From Desulfonema limicola (lineage in GTDB: Bacteria > Desulfobacterota > Desulfobacteria > Desulfobacterales > DYRC01), in the NCBI GenBank assembly GCA_020718925.1, contig DYRC01000018.1, positions 2,096 through 25,952 on the forward strand: 23,857 nucleotides of DNA. Reading direction: 5' to 3'. The notes below the pieces were generated by a model. It saw nothing but the letters and a program-made list of their open reading frames with translations. It did no database searches and had not been told where the DNA came from. A program made the position numbers and the translations under genes. This document shows, in pieces, positions 15,597 through 23,489 of this stretch. How positions within the stretch are numbered: position 1 is the stretch's first letter; the number at the start of each line of letters is the position of its first letter.

Positions 15597-16820
15597 ATGA
15601 TGAAAAAATTGAAAATTCTTCATGTTCTGGATCACAGCCTGCCGCTTCACAGCGGTTATACCTTTCGCAGCCAGAACATCTTCCGCGCTCAGAAAAACAG
15701 GGGATGGGAGCCGCTAATCGTAACCTCGCCCAAGCACGAGCAAAGCTGGAAAGGCGCGTCTCCGGAAAAAGAAATTATCGGGAATTTTACCTACTATCGG
15801 ACAGGAAAAACAAATGAGGGCAAATTCCCGTTTGAATCGGAAATGCGGCTGATGATGGCGTTGGCAAAGCGTATTCAACAGGTGGCTGACATCGAAAAGC
15901 CGGATATTCTTCACGCTCATTCGCCGGTATTGAATGCGATTCCAGCACTTTGGGCAGGATTCAGGCTGGGGATTCCGGTGATTTATGAAATCCGGGCGTT
16001 TTGGGAAGACGCGGCTGCGGATCACGGAACATATCCTGAAAATTCTTGGAAATACCGATTGGTCAGAGCCATTGAAACCACCGTATGCCGACTTGCGTTT
16101 CATGTGGCGGTGTTGTGCAACGGCATTAAAAATGATCTGATAAAGCGGGGCATTTCTGCGGATAAACTCACGCCGGTATTCAATGCCATCAATCCTGAAG
16201 ATTTCACGCCCTGTCCGCCGGACGAGCAGTATGTCAGAGAGTGGAATCTGAGCGGCAAAAAAGTGATTGCCTTTATCGGTTCTTTTTACAGATATGAAGG
16301 GCTTGATCTGTTGGTGGATGCATTTTCCAAAATCGCGCCCCGTCATCCTGAAGCGGTGTTGCTGCTGGTGGGCGGCGGTGAAGTGGAAAAAGAGGTGAAA
16401 GCGCAGATTCAATCTTTAAATCTGACAGATAAGGTCATCATGCCGGGGCGGATTGACCATGAACGGATTCCGGGCGTATATGCGCTGACCGATATTTTAG
16501 CTTATCCGCGTCATTCCATGCGCTTAACGGATTTGGTAACGCCGTTAAAGCCTCTGGAAGCAATGGCAATGGGCAAGGTGTTTGTGGCAAGCGATGTCGG
16601 CGGGCATAAAGAACTGGTGCGGCACAATCAAACCGGCGTGTTGTTTCCGGCAGGAGACGCGGCAGCTTTGGCAAAGGAATTTGAATCGCTGTTAAGCAAT
16701 GATGATCTGCGCCAAACGCTGCAATCTCAGGGGCTTGCCTATGTGCTTGAGCGGCATACTTGGAAAAAAACGACTGCGGTATATGAGGATATTTATCAAA
16801 GAGCAGGGAGAAAACCATGA
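15597..16820 (+). CDS. Exosortase-associated GT4 glycosyltransferase
   Basis: A 407-aa cytosolic GT-B glycosyltransferase. The N-terminus 'LKILHVLDHSLPLHSGYTFR' with 'GWEPLIVTSPKH' is the hallmark of the PEP-CTERM/exosortase A-associated glycosyltransferase family (Daro_2409 type, TIGR04063). The C-terminal half is a group-1 donor domain: 'KKVIAFIGSFYRYEGLDLLVDAF', 'LLLVGGGEVEKEV', 'VIMPGRIDHERIPGVYALTDI' and 'TPLKPLEAMAMGKVFVASDVGGHKEL' with the E-x7-E-like element. It probably adds a sugar during repeat-unit assembly at the inner membrane. ATG 15597 or 15600 could start. The stop overlaps the next gene by ATGA. Confidence 0.88.
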   Translation: MMKKLKILHVLDHSLPLHSGYTFRSQNIFRAQKNRGWEPLIVTSPKHEQSWKGASPEKEIIGNFTYYRTGKTNEGKFPFESEMRLMMALAKRIQQVADIEKPDILHAHSPVLNAIPALWAGFRLGIPVIYEIRAFWEDAAADHGTYPENSWKYRLVRAIETTVCRLAFHVAVLCNGIKNDLIKRGISADKLTPVFNAINPEDFTPCPPDEQYVREWNLSGKKVIAFIGSFYRYEGLDLLVDAFSKIAPRHPEAVLLLVGGGEVEKEVKAQIQSLNLTDKVIMPGRIDHERIPGVYALTDILAYPRHSMRLTDLVTPLKPLEAMAMGKVFVASDVGGHKELVRHNQTGVLFPAGDAAALAKEFESLLSNDDLRQTLQSQGLAYVLERHTWKKTTAVYEDIYQRAGRKP

Positions 16821-17656
16821 ACGATGAGCAGGAATATGTATCCGGGATGCTGAACCGGACATTGCTGTATATTGACTCTGAATCGGTTGAAAAGGTGAAA
16901 AACACGGTATTTGCCATTGCCGGAATGGGCGGCGTGGGCGCAATCACGGTCGAGCTTCTTGCCCGATGGGGCGTGAAAAAATTCCGTCTGTTTGATATGG
17001 ATGTGTATGATGCTTCAAATCTGAACAGACAATTGTTTGCCACATCTGAAAGCATCGGCAAATACAAGGTTGAAGTGGCAGCAGAACGAATCAGAACAAT
17101 CAATCCTTATGCCCAGGTTGACATGCTGGTTCGGGAAATGGCAAATAATGATAATGTCGAGCCATTTGTCAAGGGCGCGGGCATGGTGATTCAGAATGCG
17201 GATCGCCCATCTGCCAAGCTGTTTTACTTAAATGCTCAGAAACACAAGGTGCCTCTGGTGAACGGATATGCGACAATCACCGGGGGACGGGTGCAGAGCT
17301 TTGATTACCATGTATCGCCCTGCGAAACCTTTCTTGATTGCTGGTGGAATCGCATAAAACTCAGAAACTCAAAGCCTCTCATCGAAATGACCTGCGAAGA
17401 AGTGAACTGTTTTGATAAGGCTTATGTGCATCAGACTTCGCCATCGCTTAATTTTGTAACCAATATGGTGGGCTGTCTGATTGTTGCCGAAGCCATCAAG
17501 CTGCTGACCGGGCGGGGAAAATGCGCCTTGTATCCCAAATATCTTGCGTTTGATACCTTTGATTATCAGATGAAAATCAGACATTGCTTATCGCCGTTTA
17601 ACCCTGATAATATCAGACGGGTAACAAATCTGATAAAAAGCAAATTTTCGGTATAG
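16817..17656 (+). CDS. ThiF/MoeB/HesA-like E1 adenylyltransferase
   Basis: A 279-aa protein with a Rossmann ATP site 'IAGMGGVG' (G36-G41), 'LFDMDVYDASNLNRQ' (D60, D62, N70, R71) and 'GKYKVEV' (K84), all typical of E1-like enzymes that adenylate a carboxyl terminus. 'QNADRPSAK' carries the metal-binding Asp. A paired CxxC zinc site as in MoeB is not evident. No ubiquitin-like or ThiS-like partner is encoded nearby, so the substrate is open. It could also act on a small molecule or a tRNA, as TcdA does. It lies inside a polysaccharide operon, overlapping the glycosyltransferase by 4 bases and followed 8 bases later by an acyltransferase. Confidence 0.88.
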   Translation: MNDEQEYVSGMLNRTLLYIDSESVEKVKNTVFAIAGMGGVGAITVELLARWGVKKFRLFDMDVYDASNLNRQLFATSESIGKYKVEVAAERIRTINPYAQVDMLVREMANNDNVEPFVKGAGMVIQNADRPSAKLFYLNAQKHKVPLVNGYATITGGRVQSFDYHVSPCETFLDCWWNRIKLRNSKPLIEMTCEEVNCFDKAYVHQTSPSLNFVTNMVGCLIVAEAIKLLTGRGKCALYPKYLAFDTFDYQMKIRHCLSPFNPDNIRRVTNLIKSKFSV

Positions 17657-17664
17657 GATGGCGT

Positions 17665-18603
17665 ATGCAAGGACAGATTGATCCGAATGTCAGCCGGAAT
17701 TTTACCTCAGCCAAACTTTTTTCCATATTGATTGTGGTCTTCGGACATTTACCTAAGTCATTTGATATATGGGTAATTGTTACCATTGGATTGCTGATAT
17801 TCAGTTATTCATCGGGATTTTTCACTTATCTGAAATATCACGGAGATTTTGATAAGAAAAAGTTTGTCATCAGCAAGATCAGGCGGCTGGGGCTGAATCT
17901 GATGGTCATCAATGTGTTTTTGCTGATCCTGTTTCTGATAAAACGAGAACCCGGAATATGGACATGGCATTCGCTGATCAACGCACTAGGATTGAACGGA
18001 TTTCTGACATGGCTGAGAATCCCCAATCAAAGTCCTTTCGGGGCTGCGATGTGGTTTTTTACCCTGCTGCTGATTTTTTACGCGCTCTATCCGCTGCTGG
18101 AATATCTGAACAGAAACAAAATCGTTTCTTATATGTTTGTGATCGTGTATATTCCGACAGCATTTTATCTTCATCTCCTCTTCCATTATGATCACATGGT
18201 CTGGCTGACAAGCTGCGGATTTATTGCCGGAATTTTTTGCGCCAGAAACAGCGTAAAAGTTCCTCTGCATCTTAATATGATCCTGTTTATCACGGTGTTA
18301 GGCATGATGTTTGTGTTCAACTATTTTCTGAAGATAAAATATCTCAATTTCTTTTTTATCTTTTTTGCGGCAATCTCTGTGATATTCTTTTTCGATCATG
18401 TTGTTCTTCCGCAGATTGTGATGAAAGGCGTATCGTATTTTTCAGACAGCGTATTGGAAATCTATCTGGTTCATCCGTATTTGTTTATCAAGCCGACACC
18501 GTATCAAAGTCTGAATTTTATTCTATCTCTGGCATTGATGCTGATAACTGCCCGGCTGTTGCAGAAATTTTCTTCGAGTTTATCGGATAAGCTTAAACTA
18601 TGA
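17665..18603 (+). CDS. Acyltransferase 3 family membrane protein
   Basis: A 312-aa inner-membrane protein with about ten hydrophobic segments. 'SAKLFSILIVVFGHL' near the N-terminus has the conserved His used by the family, 'KIRRLGLNL' is the cytosolic Arg motif, and 'DSVLEIYLVHPYLF' is the late conserved block. Acyltransferase-3 proteins (OafA-like) add acetyl or other acyl groups to sugars of surface polymers. It probably decorates the repeat unit made by this operon. The stop overlaps the ligase start by ATGA at 18600. Confidence 0.85.
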   Translation: MQGQIDPNVSRNFTSAKLFSILIVVFGHLPKSFDIWVIVTIGLLIFSYSSGFFTYLKYHGDFDKKKFVISKIRRLGLNLMVINVFLLILFLIKREPGIWTWHSLINALGLNGFLTWLRIPNQSPFGAAMWFFTLLLIFYALYPLLEYLNRNKIVSYMFVIVYIPTAFYLHLLFHYDHMVWLTSCGFIAGIFCARNSVKVPLHLNMILFITVLGMMFVFNYFLKIKYLNFFFIFFAAISVIFFFDHVVLPQIVMKGVSYFSDSVLEIYLVHPYLFIKPTPYQSLNFILSLALMLITARLLQKFSSSLSDKLKL

Positions 18604-19913
18604 GAGCCAAACTTATTCTTCTGATCGTTCTGATGGGGGTGTTATGGGGATTGAAAGCCCCTGTCGGCGCAATGTGGTTTTATGTTTGGGTAACGCTGTT
18701 CAGACCCCAGGATTTTACCTATCTGCCGCTCCCCAACTTGGTGCCTATCGCATTCGCAATTCTGTCCGCGTCTCTGATGCTGGGCTTGGCGCAGGGAAGT
18801 CTCAAATTCAGATGGAATAAGGGATCATTTCATCTGATAACCGTGATGCTGGTATGTCTGATATCTTCTGCCACGTCCTCAACCTCAGCTTTGGCATGGG
18901 ATAAATTCAATATCGTATTTAAAATTCTTCTTCCATCCATCCTGATTTCCAACAGCATTTCCAAGGAAAAGGATTTGCAGATTATTACCATGACATTTGC
19001 ATCGTCAATCGGTATCTGGGCTGTTCAGGCATCGCTGCAGGGACTTATGGGCGGCGGTGCGGTTGAAAATATGGGAATCGGCGGACAGATGTCGGAAAGA
19101 AACGATTTTGCCGTAGGGGTTGTCATGACATGGCCCTTGTGCTATTATTGGGGCGTACTGGCTGAAAACAAAAAAGTCAAGATAGCCGCATATACCGCGT
19201 CATTTTTTGTGGGGTTATGTGCGATTGTCTCCAACTCCAGAGGGGCTATGCTGGGGCTTTTTCTGCTCTTATTTCTGAATTTTTTCAGAAAAGGAACAAA
19301 ACGGGGACGGAACTTTGTCATTCTTTTGCTGTCAATACCGATGATCATTCCCATGATCCCGCAATATGCCATAGATCGGCTGGGAACTATCAAAGTGGGC
19401 GGAGAACAGACCGAAGGCTCTGCGAAATCCAGAACCGTTCTGATGAAAGCCGGATTAGCCGGAGCAATGGATCATCCGTTGTTCGGAGTCGGAACAGGCT
19501 GCTGGGGCGCACATTACATGAAATATGTTGAAAAAATGGGCGATGGCGCGTATGAGCCGCATTCAATATGGATAAAAATGTCCGTAGAACTCGGATTCAT
19601 AGGACTGGGGACATATTTATTCATGCTTTTCAGAATTATCTTTAATTTAAGGCGGATACAGAAAAGAGGCTTGAGAACCAGAAACCTGAAAGTGTATAAT
19701 TATGCTGCGATGCTGCAACTGGCAATTATCGGATACTGTTCTGCCGGATCATTTATCAATCAGATATTTTATGAATATATGTTTCTGCTGGTCGGCACAT
19801 CCGGAGCATTTATCAAATTATATCAGGAAGGTGTATTTGATCAGAAACAACTGTCTTCTGAAAACAAGACTCCTGTTAAAAAAACAGGCAGATACCAAAG
19901 GAGGGCTGCATGA
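18600..19913 (+). CDS. O-antigen-ligase/polymerase-like membrane protein, exosortase-associated type
   Basis: A 437-aa protein with 10-12 membrane segments. The periplasmic loop 'LFGVGTGCWGAHY...EPHSIWIKMSVELGFIGL' is the Wzy_C signature with the conserved His (PHS) and the Glu-Leu-Gly block. The N-terminal 'WFYVWVTLFRPQDFTYLPLP' is reminiscent of the O-glycosylation ligase family found with exosortase A (TIGR03097). It would polymerise repeat units or ligate the glycan to an acceptor on the periplasmic side. ATGA overlap with the rhodanese gene at 19910 places it in the same transcript. Confidence 0.85.
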   Translation: MRAKLILLIVLMGVLWGLKAPVGAMWFYVWVTLFRPQDFTYLPLPNLVPIAFAILSASLMLGLAQGSLKFRWNKGSFHLITVMLVCLISSATSSTSALAWDKFNIVFKILLPSILISNSISKEKDLQIITMTFASSIGIWAVQASLQGLMGGGAVENMGIGGQMSERNDFAVGVVMTWPLCYYWGVLAENKKVKIAAYTASFFVGLCAIVSNSRGAMLGLFLLLFLNFFRKGTKRGRNFVILLLSIPMIIPMIPQYAIDRLGTIKVGGEQTEGSAKSRTVLMKAGLAGAMDHPLFGVGTGCWGAHYMKYVEKMGDGAYEPHSIWIKMSVELGFIGLGTYLFMLFRIIFNLRRIQKRGLRTRNLKVYNYAAMLQLAIIGYCSAGSFINQIFYEYMFLLVGTSGAFIKLYQEGVFDQKQLSSENKTPVKKTGRYQRRAA

Positions 19914-20407
19914 AAAAAAAGGTCATATTGTTTACAATGATGTTTATGGTTATGTCCGCTTATGCGTTTGGCGAAACCAAAAAGCCATGGTGGAAAGAAT
20001 TCTCTGCATTCCCCGGACCTGACAAAGCGCCCCGAATTATGCCGGATCAGGTCAAACGAATGCTGCAATCCGGTGAAAAGATGGTGTTTGTATATGCGGG
20101 CTATGATGTGGAAAAAGTCCTGTGCGGATCCGTATATGTTCCCTATACGCTTGTTCCGCCTGAAACTGACGGCTCCAGAGTGAATCTGAAAGTATTTCCG
20201 AAAGACATCTGGATTATGTGCTACTGACCCTGACCGTCTGAAGAAGACAGCTCCCGTGTGGCGCAATGGTTCAGATATAACGGTTATATGAAAGCAAGAG
20301 CAGTCAGACTAGGATTTACCGGACTTGAAACTACCGGATTCATTTTTTGCCCGAATCCGTTCAAAGTGGCACAGACAGAAAAGAAAGGAAAAAAGAAAAA
20401 GAAATGA
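19910..20407 (+). CDS. Secreted rhodanese-like protein, candidate selenoprotein with two in-frame TGA (Sec-x-Sec)
   Basis: An N-terminal signal peptide ('VILFTMMFMVMSAYAFG') is followed by a rhodanese domain starting 'IMPDQVKRMLQSGEKMVFV'. At 20225 the frame meets TGA, then CCC, then TGA at 20231, and continues without further interruption to TGA 20405-20407: 165 aa if both are read through. Written with U for TGA the active site is 'MCYUPUPSEEDSSRVAQWF'. Rhodaneses of this group read Y-C-x-C-P-x-E-x2-S-x-VA, so both TGAs replace cysteines, the first being the catalytic one. The downstream half ('NGYMKARAVRLGFTGLETTGF') is clearly rhodanese in the same frame. The final stop overlaps the next start by ATGA, as do upstream pairs. 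A Sec-containing periplasmic sulfurtransferase or redox enzyme is inferred. The alternative is a gene broken by two Cys-to-stop changes. Confidence 0.7.
20236..20248 (+). other. Short hairpin downstream of the TGAs (weak SECIS candidate)
   Basis: GTCT (20236-20239) pairs with AGAC (20245-20248) around GAAGA, so a G opens the apical loop, as in bacterial SECIS elements. It starts only about 12 bases behind the first TGA, closer than the usual 16-37 bases to the loop G, and the stem is short. Confidence is low without folding. Confidence 0.25.
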
Positions 20408-21588
20408 TGCGTTCTTATGTGTCTCTTCCTCCGCCGGATTGGAGAATACGGGATTTATTTTATAGTCTGATGATGCTTCCGTTTTCTGTAAAAAAGAAAT
20501 TGGAAACTGCCTTGCATGATTTGTATGGCAATCGCATCATGCTGACCAATATGGGCAGAACCGCGCTGATTGCGGGATTGAAAGCTGCGGGCTTGACGGG
20601 GCAGGGGGTACTGATTCCGACACTGGTCTGCCCTACGGTCATCCGCTCTGTACTTCAGGTAGGATGCGTTCCTATACTTGCCGATGTTGAAGAAAACCTG
20701 CATCTTTCTGTCAAAACGCTGGATGCAGCTTATACGCAGGCTGTAAAAGCCGTATTGATGCCGCATTTGTACGGACTGCATTCGCCGGTTGAGGAAATTA
20801 AGGTGTGGGCAGAACAGCGGAAATTGTTTCTGATAGATGATGCGGCACAGGCTGTGGGACTGCAATATCAGGGCAGATATTTAGGCACATTCGGAGATAT
20901 GGGGATTTTAAGCTTCGGACCCTTTAAAAGCATCGGAATTTCACGCGGCGGCGTTCTGATGAGCCATGATGCGGGGCTGATTGAGCGGGCAAAAAAAATT
21001 CCCCTTGATCCCGAACCCATCCGCGATGTTGTCAGACGGCTGATAAGCTGCATCATCAAACTGCATTATCGTCCGTATTTTTTAGCACTCAGGAAAACCC
21101 CTCCCCCAACCCCTCCCCGAAACGGAGAGGGGAGTCTTCTGCTTACTCCCCCTTCCCTGTCAGGGAAGGGGGCCGGGGGGTTAGGTGCCTCTGAAGAAAA
21201 AGAAGATTTTGCTCTTTCCCGAATTGAATCACATCTGATTTACCGGGTTCTGAAGCGGGCAGATTCGATCTTTTCAAAACGGCGGGAACTGGCTAAAAAA
21301 TTTATTGCTGCAATGAACAAAGAAAAATATGAGCCTGTCGGGGCTGACGATATTCCTTATGTCAGAATCCCGATCCGATTAAAGGGAAATCTCACCGCGC
21401 AGGAAACCGTGTCATGGCTTCGCTCCCAGAGAATCGAAGCTGAACAAATCTATAAACCCCTTCATTTATGGGATAACTATCGCAGTTATGCGGACAAATC
21501 TCTTCTGCAGGCTGAAGTGCTTTGGAATGCGGTGATTCTGGTTCCCAATTCAGAAAAGGTTTGTGATGTTTTTAAATTATATCCATAA
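20404..21588 (+). CDS. DegT/DnrJ/EryC1/StrS-type aminotransferase with repeat insertion
   Basis: A 394-aa PLP-dependent enzyme of sugar aminotransferase type. 'LTNMGRTALIAGLKAAG' near residue 40 binds the PLP phosphate, 'LIDDAAQAVG' holds D146 and Q149, and 'SFGPFKSIGISRGG' holds the probable Schiff-base lysine K175. 'LHLWDNYRSYADKSLLQAEVLWNAVILVPNS' is the conserved C-terminus. It probably makes an amino sugar for the polymer. ATG 20404 overlaps the rhodanese stop; the longer frame from 20347 is unlikely. Residues 232-261 are a Pro/Gly-rich insert encoded by a palindromic repeat, within a variable surface region. It does not break the frame, so the enzyme may still work. Confidence 0.85.
   Translation: MMRSYVSLPPPDWRIRDLFYSLMMLPFSVKKKLETALHDLYGNRIMLTNMGRTALIAGLKAAGLTGQGVLIPTLVCPTVIRSVLQVGCVPILADVEENLHLSVKTLDAAYTQAVKAVLMPHLYGLHSPVEEIKVWAEQRKLFLIDDAAQAVGLQYQGRYLGTFGDMGILSFGPFKSIGISRGGVLMSHDAGLIERAKKIPLDPEPIRDVVRRLISCIIKLHYRPYFLALRKTPPPTPPRNGEGSLLLTPPSLSGKGAGGLGASEEKEDFALSRIESHLIYRVLKRADSIFSKRRELAKKFIAAMNKEKYEPVGADDIPYVRIPIRLKGNLTAQETVSWLRSQRIEAEQIYKPLHLWDNYRSYADKSLLQAEVLWNAVILVPNSEKVCDVFKLYP
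21097..21186 (+). repeat. Palindromic repeat inserted in frame (30 codons)
   Basis: Two hairpins. The first pairs 21110-21119 with 21123-21132 (9 of 10 pairs, loop AAA). The second is a perfect 11-bp stem, 21148-21158 with 21162-21172, loop GTC, followed by CCGGGGGGTTAGGT. The second half matches 3515-3553 except at two positions. Translated it gives 'TPPPTPPRNGEG' and 'TPPSLSGKGAGGLG', alien to the enzyme family. Confidence 0.85.
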
Positions 21589-21689
21589 TTTCAGAGGACT
21601 TGCTATCCTGTTTATTGTCGTCCAGCCTGATGATTGCAGGTATAAAAAAATTTTCAGGAAAATACAGCAGATACCTGATTGGCTGTTAA
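21566..21689 (+). pseudogene. Remnant of an acyltransferase gene (N- and C-terminus joined by deletion)
   Basis: ATG 21566, overlapping the end of the aminotransferase gene, reads 'MFLNYIHNFRGLAILFIVV', the typical start of an acyltransferase-3 protein up to just before its conserved His. Immediately after it, in the +1 frame, comes 'GIKKFSGKYSRYLIGC' with TAA at 21687, which looks like the C-terminal end of such a protein. Nearly the whole gene (usually 300-380 codons) is missing between them. The overlap with the upstream gene suggests that it was once part of the operon. Identification rests on short end sequences only. Confidence 0.6.
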
Positions 21690-21717
21690 ATACATTTCAA
21701 AATATGGAAAAAACATC

Positions 21718-23199
21718 ATGCTCAAAGACATCAAAAGTTTAGCCAGACATTCCTCAATTTACGGAATCTCAAATCTGCTTCAAAAAGGGATCGGCTTTAT
21801 TATGATCCCGGTCTATACGCATTATCTCACGGTCAGCGATTACGGCATCCTTGAGTTGATGGATCTGACCGTCAATGTGATTTCTATGCTCATGGGCGTC
21901 CGCATGGGAACCGCCATTATCCGATATTATCATCATTATGAAAACCCGGAAGATAAGCTGGAAGTATTTTCAACCGCGCTGATTTTTGTAACGCTGATGA
22001 CGATTGCGGTCGTTATCGCATTGGAATTTTTCACCAAGCCCATTGCCGGAGTTGTGCTGGGAGATCCTAAATATTTCAGGTATTTTCAGATTATTTTTAT
22101 TTCTATGGGGATTCAGACCATTGCGGCTGTGCCTGAAAGCTATCTGCTTGCCCGAAAAGAATCTCTGGTGTATTCAATGGTTTCCATCGGTACGCTGATT
22201 TCATATCTCACCTTCAATATCCTGTTTATTGTGGTGTATCGCATGGGCGTTATGGGAATGCTTCTGAGCATGATTATCACCAAAGTTTTTAACACATCCT
22301 CGTTGCTCATCATTGTCAGCCGACAGATTAAATTATCGTTTTCATGGGAAAAACTTAAAAATATGCTTATATTCGGGCTGCCTTTGGTGCCGGAATCGTT
22401 CTGCCTGTTTATCATGCACTATTCCGACCGGTTTTTTGTGCAGAAATTCTGTGATCTGAATCAACTTGGGCAGTATTCGCTGGGCTACAAATTCGGAATG
22501 ATTTTATCGTTTATTATTTCAGAGCCGTTTTTCAGTACATGGAATACCCAGAGATTTGAAATTGCCAAGCGCGAAGACGCCAAGCCGACATTCGGGCGAT
22601 TTTTTACTTATTATTCGGCAGTGGCATTATGCGCCGGGTTGGGAATCAGCGTATTTATTGACGAAGTTATCCGCATCATGGCGCCGAAAGAGTATCAGGG
22701 CGCAACAGCGGTGGTGGCGTTAGTCGTGTTAAGCTATATTTTTTACGGCATGGCAAATTTTTTCAATCTCGGCATTATGCTGAAATACAAAACCAAGTAT
22801 GCCGCGTATATTCAGATGGTGGTTGCCGGATTGAATCTGCTGTTCAACTGGTTTTTTATCAGCCGCTACGGCGTTATCGGCGCGGCATTTGCCACGATGT
22901 TAAGCTTTCTTTGTCTGGCAACCCTTACGATGACGGTTTCTCAGAATGTTTATCCTGTGCCGTTTGAATGGCGCAGAGTGTTTATTTTATTTGCAACGGC
23001 GGTGTTTATTTACGGAGTTTCCCGGCTGCTTGATGCCCGATTCATACTGTCATTAAGTCTGAAGAGCGCGTTAATGCTGGTGTTTCCCGCGCTGTTGTAT
23101 GTTGGGCGATTTTTCACCAAAGACGAGCTTGAAAAAGCCAAAGAATTAATCAATGCCCGGCTATCAAGATTCAAAAAATCCGATGCTGGCGCAATTTGA
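21718..23199 (+). CDS. Polysaccharide flippase (Wzx-like, MVF/MATE superfamily)
   Basis: A 493-aa protein with about 13-14 membrane segments. The N-terminus 'SLARHSSIYGISNLLQKGIGFIMIPVYTHYLTVSDYGILEL' is the standard start of polysaccharide_synt proteins, and 'GLPLVPESFCLFIMHYSDRFFVQKF' is the midpoint repeat of the superfamily. It probably moves the lipid-linked repeat unit across the inner membrane for the ligase/polymerase at 18600. ATG 21718 is chosen; the frame from 21679 lies in the pseudogene and lacks similarity. The ribosome site is weak (GGA at about 21706). Last gene of the operon. Confidence 0.92.
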   Translation: MLKDIKSLARHSSIYGISNLLQKGIGFIMIPVYTHYLTVSDYGILELMDLTVNVISMLMGVRMGTAIIRYYHHYENPEDKLEVFSTALIFVTLMTIAVVIALEFFTKPIAGVVLGDPKYFRYFQIIFISMGIQTIAAVPESYLLARKESLVYSMVSIGTLISYLTFNILFIVVYRMGVMGMLLSMIITKVFNTSSLLIIVSRQIKLSFSWEKLKNMLIFGLPLVPESFCLFIMHYSDRFFVQKFCDLNQLGQYSLGYKFGMILSFIISEPFFSTWNTQRFEIAKREDAKPTFGRFFTYYSAVALCAGLGISVFIDEVIRIMAPKEYQGATAVVALVVLSYIFYGMANFFNLGIMLKYKTKYAAYIQMVVAGLNLLFNWFFISRYGVIGAAFATMLSFLCLATLTMTVSQNVYPVPFEWRRVFILFATAVFIYGVSRLLDARFILSLSLKSALMLVFPALLYVGRFFTKDELEKAKELINARLSRFKKSDAGAI

Positions 23200-23202
23200 A
23201 TT

Positions 23203-23298
23203 TATAAATTGTTTTCATATCAAAAAAATGCCGATGAAAAAGGTTTAGCCGGTGACATCGTGACTGAAGCCTTCAAAGCGGTGAATATTGATACATGA
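23203..23298 (+). pseudogene. Fragment of a solute-binding protein gene
   Basis: Directly behind the flippase stop an open stretch reads 'YKLFSYQKNADEKGLAGDIV' and continues 'TEAFKAVNIDT', then TGA. 'FSY...N..G..AGDIVTEAFK' resembles the N-terminal part of periplasmic amino-acid-type solute-binding proteins (SBP_bac_3). There is no start codon and no continuation; it ends exactly at the left end of the MITE-like element. Short, so tentative. Confidence 0.4.
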
Positions 23299-23424
23299 TA
23301 AGTACCTGTCCGCAAATTTTTTGATATTTTGTAGGGGCAATCCCCTGTGATTGCCCTGCTGCGAGGGTAAGCACAGGGGCTTACCCCTGCAATATTGCCG
23401 AAAAATATATGATCGGGTACTTAT
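23298..23424. mobile_element. MITE-like palindromic element
   Basis: Ends are inverted copies of ATAAGTACC (23298-23306 and 23416-23424), extended by a partly matching YG. Inside are two 8-bp hairpins: GGGCAATC/GATTGCCC (23335-23342, 23349-23356) and GGGTAAGC/GCTTACCC (23365-23372, 23379-23386). About 127 bases, non-coding. No clear target duplication is seen. Confidence 0.6.
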
Positions 23425-23489
23425 GAAATAATGTTGTTGTACAGATTCGGATAGTTATCTCTTAAAAAAAGAACTCGGAGGCATCTTAC

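Noticed and set aside
15714..16412. Long minus-strand open frame of 232 aa
   Set aside because: Shadow of the glycosyltransferase gene; no ribosome site, His/Arg/Phe-rich translation without family resemblance.
16438..17103. Minus-strand open frame of 221 aa
   Set aside because: Lies across the glycosyltransferase-ThiF junction; both plus-strand genes are well supported by motifs.
19910..20227. Rhodanese gene ending at the first TGA as a complete 105-aa protein
   Set aside because: It would lose the catalytic loop and half of the fold, while the following bases encode exactly that half in the same frame.
20225..20233. TGA read as Trp or another alternative genetic code
   Set aside because: Many genes in the window end properly at TGA, including those with ATGA overlaps.
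20347..20403. Upstream start of the aminotransferase
   Set aside because: This stretch is the tail of the rhodanese frame; ATG 20404 gives the family-like N-terminus and the ATGA overlap.
21097..21186. Proline-rich segment as a functional domain
   Set aside because: The DNA is a two-hairpin repeat with a near-identical non-coding copy at 3515.
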